Notes under the pieces: generated by a model | The model's input: only the letters and a program-made list of their open reading frames with translations | Databases searched by the model: none | Told to the model about the DNA's origin: nothing | Source of the DNA: JALYJG01 sp033763555 | Lineage (GTDB): Bacteria; Pseudomonadota; Alphaproteobacteria; UBA9219 | DNA length: 11,681 bases | Assembly (NCBI GenBank): GCA_033763555.1 | Contig: JANRKK010000024.1 | Span: forward strand, 1-11,681 | Reading direction: 5' to 3' | Program-made: the position numbers and the translations under genes | Shown here: positions 1 through 5,762 of the stretch, piece by piece | How the letters are laid out: each line of letters opens with the position of its first letter | How positions within the stretch are numbered: the stretch's first letter is position 1

Positions 1-863
1 GTGTCCACCACTTTTGCCACGGGTTCGGCGGCGATCTCGATGGTTTGGGTTCCGGCGGCGATGATGGCGCCTTTTTCGCTGCGCGTCGTGACGACCATGC
101 CGCAATGTTCCCGCACGGCAGTCACGGCGTTATCCAAATCCTGCGTTTGATACAGCGCCATCAGCTCATTTTGATTGGCGAAGAGAATATCAACCTCATT
201 TTTGATCAGATCGATAAATTCTGCGCGGTGACGCTCGACGCAAAATACATCCGATAAAGTCAGCGATAACTGCCTGTCGGCCTCGCGCACAATTTGCGCT
301 GCAAGGCGGAAGGCTTTCTTCGCTTCCGGCGGATCGAACAGATAGCCTTCAAGGTAAGTAACCTGCGCATCCATTACCACCTGTGGTTGGACATCCTGCG
401 GCCCGAATTCCACCGCCGCGCCGAGATAAGTATTCATACTGCGCTGCGCATCCGGCGTAACGAGGATCAGGCATCGACCTGTCGGCGAGCCTTTGCGACG
501 GTCAACGGAAACTTCCTTGATCTCCTGCCGCCGCTCCGGCAAAGGCGGCGTGGCGAAGTAAACGCCTTGCGCATGCATGTCGTGGCGGAAGATGGCGCCG
601 AGCTGGTCGGCTTTGACCTTTCCCATATAGGCCGGAAAACCGCCCAGCGATGCGATGCCCGCGACCGTATTACCCGCCGAACCGCCCGAAATCTGCACCG
701 CAGGCCCGATGACATCGTACAGCATCCCGGCGCGTTCGGCGTCGATCAGCGTCATGGCGCCTTTGGCGATGCCGTGGGTTTTCAGAAATTCGTCGCTGGC
801 ATCGGCGATCACATCGACCAGAGCGTTGCCAATGGCGCAGACATCAAAGGGGGTAGCAGGCAT
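1..863 (-). CDS. PfkB-family sugar/adenosine kinase, C-terminus cut by window edge
   Basis: Translating the minus strand from the ATG at 863-861 gives 287 uninterrupted residues to the window edge. The start, with AIGNALVDVIA at residues 10-20, and SGGSAGNT at 59-66 followed by a glycine-rich helix, are the N-terminal nucleoside-binding features of the PfkB/ribokinase fold, closest to the adenosine kinase subgroup. FANQNEL (228-234) is the usual conserved segment before the last third. The readable part stops at VVD plus the first two bases of a Thr codon, exactly where the family's catalytic DTTGAGD motif should begin, so the catalytic Asp and roughly 40-50 residues lie outside. Family members phosphorylate adenosine or a sugar with ATP in the cytoplasm; the substrate cannot be fixed from sequence. 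The only upstream purine run is GGA, about 10 bases before the ATG and inside a small hairpin. tRNA-Thr lies upstream on the same strand and could be co-transcribed. Confidence 0.9.
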   Translation of the reverse strand, partial: MPATPFDVCAIGNALVDVIADASDEFLKTHGIAKGAMTLIDAERAGMLYDVIGPAVQISGGSAGNTVAGIASLGGFPAYMGKVKADQLGAIFRHDMHAQGVYFATPPLPERRQEIKEVSVDRRKGSPTGRCLILVTPDAQRSMNTYLGAAVEFGPQDVQPQVVMDAQVTYLEGYLFDPPEAKKAFRLAAQIVREADRQLSLTLSDVFCVERHRAEFIDLIKNEVDILFANQNELMALYQTQDLDNAVTAVREHCGMVVTTRSEKGAIIAAGTQTIEIAAEPVAKVVD

Positions 864-868
864 TGAAA

Positions 869-887
869 GATTCCATAATGGGGAATC
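869..887 (-). promoter_or_regulatory. Small hairpin over the kinase ribosome-binding region
   Basis: GATTCC (869-874) and GGAATC (882-887) are a perfect 6-bp inverted repeat with a 7-base loop. In the minus-strand transcript it ends five bases before the kinase ATG, and its 3' arm contains the only GGA available as Shine-Dalgarno. It could modulate initiation, but arms this short occur by chance. Function is inference. Confidence 0.25.
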
Positions 888-926
888 TGAAAGTGCCACG
901 GCGGGAGAAGGGGGGCAAGTGGCCTG

Positions 927-959
927 CCAGCCGTAGCTCGCGCAGCGAGCGTAGGCTGG
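927..959. repeat. 33-bp imperfect palindrome fused to the tRNA-Thr 3' end
   Basis: The sequence reads CCAGCC-GTA-GCTCGC-GCA-GCGAGC-GTA-GGCTGG: two perfect 6-bp stem segments per arm, separated by a 3x3 mismatch (GTA facing GTA) and closed by a GCA loop. On the minus strand it starts at the encoded CCA of tRNA-Thr, so the CCA is its outermost stem. No T-tract follows, so it is not a classical intrinsic terminator. The design (GC-rich, short loop, intergenic) resembles dispersed REP-type palindromes. It could also be a processing or termination structure for the tRNA transcript. Confidence 0.6.
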
Positions 960-1031
960 TGCCGTTGGAGGGATTTGAACCCCCGACCTTAGCTTTACGA
1001 AAGCTCTGCTCTACCCCTGAGCTACAACGGC
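957..1031 (-). tRNA. tRNA-Thr (anticodon CGU)
   Basis: The minus strand folds into a full cloverleaf: acceptor GCCGTTG/CAACGGC, TA at 8-9, D-stem GCTC/GAGC, anticodon stem GAGCT/AGCTA with loop TTCGTAA, a 5-base variable loop, T-stem GGGGG/CCCTC with loop TTCAAAT, discriminator A and an encoded CCA. The anticodon is CGT (plus-strand bases 997-999), which reads threonine codon ACG. G1-C72, C2-G71 and anticodon bases G35 and U36 agree with known Thr-tRNA synthetase identity elements. The first anticodon-stem pair is G27 facing A43, a mismatch. A promoter-like element lies just upstream at 1048-1076. Confidence 0.95.
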
Positions 1032-1047
1032 GATAATTGCCGAGTGC

Positions 1048-1076
1048 TCAATAATAGGTTCGGGGATAGGCGTCAA
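1048..1076 (-). promoter_or_regulatory. Probable promoter of tRNA-Thr
   Basis: On the minus strand TTGACG (1076-1071) and TATTGA (1053-1048) are separated by exactly 17 bases, about 16 bases upstream of the mature tRNA 5' end. The -35 box fits the alphaproteobacterial housekeeping consensus well; the -10 is imperfect. An alternative TATTAT a few bases upstream would have only 14-base spacing. Confidence 0.5.
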
Positions 1077-1091
1077 ATAGTTTGCTTTCCG

Positions 1092-1194
1092 CGTCGTTCC
1101 GGGGCGCGCGCAGCGCGAACCCGGAATCTATGGAACAGCGTTGAAGTGGGCGCTATGGATTCCGGATCGTCCCTGCGGGACGTCCGGAATGACG
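1092..1194. repeat. Composite palindromic intergenic repeat (about 103 bp)
   Basis: Three nested symmetries are visible. The ends are an inverted repeat with one mismatch (1092-1102 against 1184-1194). The left half is a hairpin: TTCCGGG (1097-1103) with CCCGGAA (1120-1126), enclosing CGCGC-GCA-GCGCG. The right half is a second hairpin: ATTCCGGA (1159-1166) with TCCGGAAT (1183-1190), enclosing CGTCCC-TGC-GGGACG. The middle (1127-1158) contains CTATGGA twice. This architecture is that of the dispersed, probably non-autonomous palindromic repeats common between alphaproteobacterial genes. It lies in the mutT 5' region and is open in the mutT frame, which artificially lengthens that ORF. Confidence 0.75.
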
Positions 1195-1232
1195 AAGATG
1201 ACGACGTTCGGTTCATATGGCAGATTGCCGTT

Positions 1233-1673
1233 ATGTCTTGCATTGACGTAACCATTCCACCTTTAACGGCGCAGCGGCCTTTGCTGCTGGTCGCGGCGGC
1301 GGCCCTGATCGACGCGGAAAACCGCGTGCTACTAGCCGAGCGCCCGGCGGGAAAAAGCATGGCGGGCCTGTGGGAATTTCCGGGTGGCAAGGTCGGTAAG
1401 GGCGAAACCCCCGAAGCCGCGCTGGTCCGGGAACTGTACGAAGAGCTGGGTATCACGACCTCAACCGGATGCCTCTGGCCGCTCAGTTTCGCGTCGCATG
1501 CTTATGAGAACTTCCATCTGCTGATGCCGCTGTTCTCCTGCCGCAACTGGAATGGCACGCCGAAATCCCGGGAAGGGCAAAAGCTAGCATGGGTGCGCAA
1601 GGAGGAATTGCGGAATTACCCGATGCCTCCGGCTGATGTTAATTTGGTGCAGGCGCTTTGGGAGGTTCTGTAA
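1233..1673 (+). CDS. mutT: 8-oxo-dGTP diphosphatase MutT (Nudix hydrolase)
   Basis: The 146-residue product is close to the usual length of about 130 for MutT. It sanitises the nucleotide pool by hydrolysing 8-oxo-dGTP to the monophosphate, preventing A:T to C:G transversions. The Nudix box is intact: G52, five residues, E58, seven residues, then REL, Y, EELGI (66-74); the paired glutamates bind the metal. The segment VAAAALIDAENRVLLAERP before it is typical MutT. The frame stays open upstream to 1044, but those 63 residues translate the palindromic repeat and show no protein signature, so I chose the ATG at 1233. No clear Shine-Dalgarno precedes it. The stop is four bases from the stop of the convergent ankyrin gene. 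Confidence 0.92.
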   Translation: MSCIDVTIPPLTAQRPLLLVAAAALIDAENRVLLAERPAGKSMAGLWEFPGGKVGKGETPEAALVRELYEELGITTSTGCLWPLSFASHAYENFHLLMPLFSCRNWNGTPKSREGQKLAWVRKEELRNYPMPPADVNLVQALWEVL

Positions 1674-1677
1674 AAAC

Positions 1678-2469
1678 TTACAAAGTTAGTTCGCGCGCCG
1701 TTGTCTGTCTTCCAAGTTTTGTTGAACCAAGTTGTAAGATTGGTTGTTCTTTTACCATCCGGTAAAGTTCAGAATCTGACTCTGCATAATCGCACGCGAT
1801 GAGTCGGTCTGTGTTTTCTATGTCAACTCGTGCGCCAGCATCAAGCAGCGTTTTTACACATTCTAAGCGTCTTTCCATGACGGCAAGTGCAAGAGCAGGA
1901 TTGCCCTGTTTATCGACTGCATCAATATCGGCTCCTGCTGCGAGAAGCAATTTGAGGCAATCGTTGTGACCATTTCGGGCTGCCAGCGCCAATGCCCTAA
2001 GTCCATCTTCATTTTGCGCTTCAATGTCAGCTTTAGCTTCAATAAGCAGCCCGAGTGATGCGCGCTGCCCATATTGTGCTGTCCCCAAAAGCGCTGTGCT
2101 AAGATCTCTTCTGCGAACACTGGTGTCAGCTCCGGCCCCAAGAAGCTTTCTAACACATGCTACATGTCCTTTTCGTGAGGCAACTGTAAGTGCAGTATCA
2201 TTGTTGAGATCGCCTGCCTTGGTGTTGACATTTGCACCAGCGTCAATAAGTAGACCGAGACATCGAGTGTGCCCTTTTTTCGCGGCGTCAACGAGTGCAA
2301 TGTCGAGATAGGATTGGCTTATACCGGCCTTTATAACAACTCTTAACAGTCGGATATTTTTTTTCTCTACGGCTTCAACAAGTTTGTAGGTAGCACCGAC
2401 AGGTCCGCCCAGCGCTAACATTAAGTGCGCACGCGAAATATGAGTTTTACGTTTTCTGTTCCGTATCAT
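1678..2469 (-). CDS. Ankyrin-repeat protein
   Basis: From the ATG at 2469 the product has 263 residues, nearly all ankyrin repeats. Units of about 33 residues run roughly 54-82, 90-117, 122-152, 155-185 and 189-218, with a degenerate one at 28-50. Hallmarks are AARNGHNDCLKLLLAAGADI (162-182 region), ASRKGHVACVRKLLGAGAD and AKKGHTRCLGLLIDAGANV. No signal peptide, membrane segment or catalytic domain is seen; such proteins bind partner proteins, and the partner here is unknown. The frame continues to 2583 but would run into the hydrolase gene, so the start at 2469 is preferred; ATG at 2421 (residue 17) is another option. By eye the gene and especially its leader (2470-2518) are AT-richer than the neighbours, suggesting acquisition. 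The N-terminus is strongly basic (MIRNRKRKTH). Confidence 0.85.
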   Translation of the reverse strand: MIRNRKRKTHISRAHLMLALGGPVGATYKLVEAVEKKNIRLLRVVIKAGISQSYLDIALVDAAKKGHTRCLGLLIDAGANVNTKAGDLNNDTALTVASRKGHVACVRKLLGAGADTSVRRRDLSTALLGTAQYGQRASLGLLIEAKADIEAQNEDGLRALALAARNGHNDCLKLLLAAGADIDAVDKQGNPALALAVMERRLECVKTLLDAGARVDIENTDRLIACDYAESDSELYRMVKEQPILQLGSTKLGRQTTARELTL

Positions 2470-2518
2470 TTGTGTTCTTGCGCTTAAATTAATATATAAT
2501 GATAATTTCTTTAAAACT
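2470..2518 (-). promoter_or_regulatory. AT-rich leader of the ankyrin gene
   Basis: This 49-base gap between hydrolase stop and ankyrin start is almost all A and T, unlike any other spacer in the window. On the minus strand it offers TATATT as a possible -10, but no convincing -35 at 16-18 bases and no strong Shine-Dalgarno (only AAGAACACAA before the ATG). It probably gives the ankyrin gene its own promoter; this is inference. Confidence 0.3.
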
Positions 2519-3187
2519 TTAGCTTGCCATCGCAAGTGCGACCGGGCGCTGATGCAGGGCGAGGTCGAGATAATCCTCGACATAATCCGTCACGGTTTCC
2601 AGTTGCTCCGTGAAGAAATGCCCAGCACCGGGGATGACGCGATAATCGATATTCACGCCGCGCTGGTTCGACAGTTTGTTGACCAGCTTGGCGACGAAAG
2701 GTTCTGGTACGATTTCATCCGCTTCGCCGTGAATGACTTGACCCGAAGCGGGGCAGGGAGCGAGGAAGTTGAAGTCCAGCATGTTAGCGGGTGGCGCAAT
2801 GGAGATGAAGGATTCAATTTCCGGGCGGCGCATCAGCAGCTGCATGCCGATCCATGCGCCGAAAGAAAATCCGGCAACCCAGACGCTGCGGGCGTTGCGG
2901 TTGATGCTCTGGAGCCAGTCGAGGGCTGAGGCAGCATCGCTCAGTTCGCCTTCGCCGCGGTCATAGGCGCCCTGGCTGCGGCCGACGCCGCGAAAATTGA
3001 AACGCAGGGTGGCAAAATCACGTTCGGCAAAAGCGTTATAAACGCCATAGACCACTTTGTTGTTCATGGTGCCCCCGTGTTGCGGGTGGGGGTGGAGGAT
3101 CAGGGCAAGCGGAGCGGTAGGGGATTTGCCTGGGCTGTAGCGGCCTTCGAGGCGTCCGGCAGGGCCGGGAAAAAGAACTTCAGGCAT
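2519..3187 (-). CDS. Alpha/beta hydrolase (dienelactone hydrolase-like, COG2945 type)
   Basis: The 222-residue cytoplasmic protein has the small alpha/beta-hydrolase layout: HPHPQHGGTMNNKVV (32-46) forms the oxyanion-hole region, RFNFRGVGRSQG (62-73) follows, the nucleophile elbow is GFSFG with Ser108, the acid is Asp157 in GEADEIVP, and the base is His190 in GAGHFF. All three triad residues are present, so it should be an active serine hydrolase; the substrate is unknown. An in-frame GTG exists at 3193, but AAGGGTG is well placed (six bases) before the ATG at 3187-3185, so that start is chosen. It is divergent from the cysteine desulfurase. The ankyrin gene lies downstream on the same strand. 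Confidence 0.88.
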   Translation of the reverse strand: MPEVLFPGPAGRLEGRYSPGKSPTAPLALILHPHPQHGGTMNNKVVYGVYNAFAERDFATLRFNFRGVGRSQGAYDRGEGELSDAASALDWLQSINRNARSVWVAGFSFGAWIGMQLLMRRPEIESFISIAPPANMLDFNFLAPCPASGQVIHGEADEIVPEPFVAKLVNKLSNQRGVNIDYRVIPGAGHFFTEQLETVTDYVEDYLDLALHQRPVALAMAS

Positions 3188-3223
3188 GTTCACCCTTATT
3201 CAGATGCAAGAGACCCAAAAATC

Positions 3224-3232
3224 TGCTATAGT
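3224..3232 (+). promoter_or_regulatory. Extended -10 promoter element for the Fe-S operon
   Basis: TGCTATAGT is a good extended -10 (TG, one base, TATAGT). No matching -35 is seen at 17 bases upstream (ATGCAA), which extended -10 promoters tolerate. Transcription from here would give a leader of about 195 bases before the desulfurase. No IscR-like operator could be recognised around it. Confidence 0.4.
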
Positions 3233-3347
3233 CGCCGTCTTTAAAGCTTAATCCAGCGGCTCAAGGGCATACTAGCACAATCGGAGAGGTTAATTTCAAG
3301 AAGTAATTCAAAGCGTTGGACGTAAAAGCTTGAGAAGGAAGATGAGT

Positions 3348-3425
3348 ATGAAATACCGTAAAAACAAAGGGATAAAGAGCTTCCTTTATCTTCCGGCGTC
3401 GAATGGACGTACAGGGTTAACTTAA
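3348..3425 (+). CDS. Possible 25-residue leader peptide (small upstream ORF)
   Basis: An ATG at 3348 preceded by AAGGA with eight-base spacing opens a frame of 25 codons ending with TAA at 3423-3425, twelve bases before the desulfurase ATG. A second in-frame ATG lies at 3342 but is too close to the purine run. The peptide begins MKYRKNKGIKSF, is strongly basic at its N-terminus, contains no cysteine, and resembles no family I know. The desulfurase itself has no Shine-Dalgarno (CCTCCC precedes its ATG), so ribosomes finishing this ORF could feed its initiation. A perfect hairpin (3371-3390) lies inside the ORF. It could also be a chance ORF; nothing confirms translation. Confidence 0.35.
   Translation: MKYRKNKGIKSFLYLPASNGRTGLT
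3371..3390 (+). promoter_or_regulatory. Leader hairpin upstream of cysteine desulfurase
   Basis: GATAAAG (3371-3377) and CTTTATC (3384-3390) are a perfect 7-bp inverted repeat around a 6-base loop, about 47 bases before the desulfurase start. No U-tract follows, so it is not an intrinsic terminator. It may shape the leader RNA; its role is unknown. Confidence 0.3.
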
Positions 3426-3437
3426 GCGAATCCTCCC

Positions 3438-4556
3438 ATGATCTACCTTGATTATAATGCCACTGCGCCCATGAAGCCTGCCGTCCGTGCCGCAATTCTG
3501 GAAGCGATGGAGCGGCACGGCAACCCATCCTCGGTTCACCGTTATGGCCGTACAGCCCGGCGCTATCTGGAAGAAACCCGTGCCTTGGTCGCTGCCTTGG
3601 TTGGCGCGAATCCTGCGCAGGTGGTTTTTACCGGCAGCGGTACCGAAGCCAACAACATGGTTTTTTACGGGCTGGGCCACACGAATTTTATCACTTCGTC
3701 GATTGAACATGATTCCGTTCTCGCCTGCACGCCGGATGCGTTCCGTCTTCCCGTGACGGCAGAAGGTATTGTTGACTTGGCTGCCGCTGAAGAGATTCTG
3801 AAGAACGCTCCGGCAAAATCGCTGGTCTCCGTCATGCTGGTCAATAACGAAACGGGAGTTATTCAGCCCGTCGCGGAAATCGCGCGGCTGGCGAAAACCT
3901 ATGGTCACTCTATTCACACCGATGCCGTTCAGGCGGCGGGACGGTTGCCGATTGATATGGAAGCGCTCGGCGTCGATTTCCTGACGCTCTCGGCGCACAA
4001 GATCGGCGGGCCACAGGGCGTGGGCGCTCTGGTCATCAATGAGAAGATCGGTTTGCGTTCGCTGGTCAAAGGCGGCGGACAGGAAAAATACCGCCGCGCG
4101 GGTACGGAAAATGTGCCCGGCATCGTCGGTTTCGGTATCGCTGCGCAGCTGGCGGCGGATGATCTGCGCGATGTGCCGCGCATCACCCTGTGGCGTGATG
4201 ATCTACAGAAACGTTTGCAGGGCATCGCCGGGCAGGATGTCAGGGTGATTGGCGAGGGCGCACCGCGCGTGGCCAATACGCTCTGCATCGCCATGCGCGA
4301 TGTTGAAAGCGAAACGCAAGTGGTGGCGATGGATTTGGCGGGCGTTGCTGTCAGCGCAGGTGCGGCTTGCTCCAGCGGCAAGGTCAAGGCTTCGCATGTC
4401 CTGCAGGCCATGGGCTTTGGCAAGGAGATTGCGGGCTCAGCCCTGCGGATTTCATTGGGATGGAACACCACGCCGGGCGATATCGACCGTTGCGCCGAAG
4501 CATGGGTTTCACTGTATCGCCGCATGCGCAATCCCGCGCAGTCGGAAGCGGCTTAG
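3438..4556 (+). CDS. Cysteine desulfurase, group I NifS/IscS type
   Basis: The 372-residue product is a PLP-dependent class V aminotransferase that removes sulfur from L-cysteine and holds it as a persulfide for Fe-S cluster or thio-cofactor synthesis. Visible residues: YLDYNATAP at the N-terminus, GTEANN (68-73) for phosphate binding, His91 in EHDSV, Asp162 and Gln165 in HTDAVQ, the PLP lysine Lys188 in SAHK, and the persulfide Cys311 in GAACSSGK on the mobile loop. It is somewhat shorter than E. coli IscS (404), mainly at the C-terminus; the C-terminal IscU-docking tail of true IscS is not evident, so NifS-like/IscS-like is the safest name. The frame has a stop just upstream (3423-3425), fixing the start. 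No Shine-Dalgarno is present. The HscB-like gene follows after 14 bases, marking a Fe-S operon. Confidence 0.93.
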   Translation: MIYLDYNATAPMKPAVRAAILEAMERHGNPSSVHRYGRTARRYLEETRALVAALVGANPAQVVFTGSGTEANNMVFYGLGHTNFITSSIEHDSVLACTPDAFRLPVTAEGIVDLAAAEEILKNAPAKSLVSVMLVNNETGVIQPVAEIARLAKTYGHSIHTDAVQAAGRLPIDMEALGVDFLTLSAHKIGGPQGVGALVINEKIGLRSLVKGGGQEKYRRAGTENVPGIVGFGIAAQLAADDLRDVPRITLWRDDLQKRLQGIAGQDVRVIGEGAPRVANTLCIAMRDVESETQVVAMDLAGVAVSAGAACSSGKVKASHVLQAMGFGKEIAGSALRISLGWNTTPGDIDRCAEAWVSLYRRMRNPAQSEAA

Positions 4557-4570
4557 GAAAACGAGGCGCC

Positions 4571-5200
4571 ATGTCGAATGTAATCGGGTTTAACGAATTT
4601 GCCCCCGTCGGTAACGGTGGACCGCATTGCTGGCTGTGCCAGAAGGCCGTTTCGATGCGCGCCTTGTTCTGCCACCATTGCGGGACGATTCAGCCTGTAC
4701 GCGACATTGATCATTTCGCGCGACTGGGACTGGAACGCCGCATCGATGTCGATATTGAGCATCTGGAACAGCAATATGCGGCTCTCAGCCGTACGCTCGA
4801 TCCGCAGCGTTTCATGATCCGCGGCATCGGTGAACGCGGCCATGCCGCCAAGCAGATGGAAGTCCTGGACGCGGCCTATGAAACTCTGCGCGATACCCTC
4901 TCTCGCAGTCGTTATTGGCTTGCGCTGCATGAAAAAGAATTCAAACAGGCCGTTGACGTCAATCCCGTTGTGGCTTCGCTACGTCATGAACTCGACAGTG
5001 CTGCGGATACGTCGCAATGCGACCGCGTCGCACAAAGGGCCGGACAGGCGATGGAGCAGGGCATCATGGGTCTGATGCAGGCGCTGCGCGGCCAGAACTG
5101 GCAGCAGGCGAACACGACGCTGGTTGAGTTGGACGGGCTGGAAGTCATTCTCGGCGATGTTCGCACGCGTCGCGCGGAACTCACGCCGCCACAGCGTTAA
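4571..5200 (+). CDS. hscB: HscB-like Fe-S co-chaperone with zinc module and degenerate HPD
   Basis: The 209-residue protein has three parts. Residues 20-37 hold CWLC and CHHC, a rubredoxin-like zinc knuckle like that of mitochondrial HSCB and absent from E. coli HscB. Residues 46-80 align with the HscB J-domain (DHFARLGLERR, then the helix ending before the loop). Residues 95-200 match the HscB C-terminal helical domain that binds the scaffold IscU (LDAAYETLRDTLSRSRYWL is the family hallmark). The loop tripeptide that should be HPD, needed to trigger Hsp70 ATPase, reads DPQ (77-79, in DPQRF). The start follows GAGG four bases upstream and is 14 bases after the desulfurase stop; a longer frame opening inside that gene is not used. 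The stop overlaps the rsmD stop by sharing TTAA. Confidence 0.82.
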   Translation: MSNVIGFNEFAPVGNGGPHCWLCQKAVSMRALFCHHCGTIQPVRDIDHFARLGLERRIDVDIEHLEQQYAALSRTLDPQRFMIRGIGERGHAAKQMEVLDAAYETLRDTLSRSRYWLALHEKEFKQAVDVNPVVASLRHELDSAADTSQCDRVAQRAGQAMEQGIMGLMQALRGQNWQQANTTLVELDGLEVILGDVRTRRAELTPPQR

Positions 5201-5760
5201 TCACGCACAATAAAATGCAGTCCTGTATCCGCGTAATAGCGCGATAGCGTCACGACATAGCCTTCCGGTAAATCCAGCGTTTCCTTCTTCGCCGTTTCTG
5301 CGACGATCAGCGCGTGCGGCGCGATCCACCCGGCTTTGTTCAGCGCGATCATCGCGGGCGGGATAAGCCCCTTGCGATAGGGCGGCGCCAGAAAAATCAG
5401 TTTGCAGGTTTTCGGGGCGCGCATCGGCGCCAGCGCATCCATTTGCAGGATGTCGCAATTATCCTCGATCTCCAGCGCGGCGGCATTTTTTGTGGCGACT
5501 TGAAGCGCCTGGCGGTCCAGGTCGAAGAGGGTCGCATGCTTTGCACCGCGTGAGATGGCTTCAAAGGCCAGCGCGCCTGTGCCGCAAAAAGCATCCAGCA
5601 CATAGGTGCTGTTGAACGGATCGCCGATAGGCCGTCCCCATTCATGATGCGCGAGGATGTTGAACAAAGACTCGCGCACGCGGTCCATCATCGGCCGTGT
5701 CGTCCGGCTGACGGGAGGGGCAATTTTACGGCCTGACAGGGTTCCACCAATGATGCGCAT
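5197..5760 (-). CDS. rsmD: 16S rRNA (guanine-966 N2)-methyltransferase RsmD-like
   Basis: The 187-residue protein has the normal RsmD length and order: MRIIGG and GRKIAPP at the N-terminus, RPMMDRVRESLFNIL (22-36), the SAM-binding motif VLDAFCGTGALAFEAISRGA (54-73), the acidic motif LFDLD (78-82), and the catalytic loop LIFLAPPYRKG (121-131). RsmD methylates G966 of 16S rRNA during small-subunit assembly using S-adenosylmethionine. In the family the catalytic loop begins with Asp or Asn, (D/N)PP(Y/F); here that residue is Ala125, encoded GCG, which differs from either Asp codon by two bases. It starts two bases after the rluB stop, so the two are probably translationally coupled. Its last codons overlap hscB end to end. 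Confidence 0.9.
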   Translation of the reverse strand: MRIIGGTLSGRKIAPPVSRTTRPMMDRVRESLFNILAHHEWGRPIGDPFNSTYVLDAFCGTGALAFEAISRGAKHATLFDLDRQALQVATKNAAALEIEDNCDILQMDALAPMRAPKTCKLIFLAPPYRKGLIPPAMIALNKAGWIAPHALIVAETAKKETLDLPEGYVVTLSRYYADTGLHFIVRD

Positions 5761-5762
5761 GC

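Noticed and set aside
294..866. 190-codon plus-strand ORF
   Set aside because: Antisense shadow of the PfkB kinase, Arg/His-rich with no domain features.
1044..1232. 63-codon N-terminal extension of the MutT frame
   Set aside because: It translates the palindromic repeat and the tRNA promoter region; no protein signature, and MutT length is normal without it.
1674..1690. AACTT-ACA-AAGTT as a bidirectional terminator for mutT and ankyrin
   Set aside because: Only five AT-rich pairs with no T-tract, and it overlaps the ankyrin stop codon.
2470..2583. Longer start for the ankyrin protein
   Set aside because: It would overlap the hydrolase 3' end in another frame and adds no ankyrin or signal sequence.
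3260..3300. IscR-type operator near the Fe-S operon
   Set aside because: ATACTAGCACAATCGG has a faint resemblance, but the dyad and AGTC half-site are missing.
3417..3998. 193-codon minus-strand ORF over the desulfurase
   Set aside because: Shadow of a clearly real gene; composition is typical of a complementary-strand frame.
4367..4570. Longer start for the HscB-like protein inside the desulfurase gene
   Set aside because: The extra residues are an out-of-frame reading of the desulfurase; GAGG before the ATG at 4571 marks the real start.
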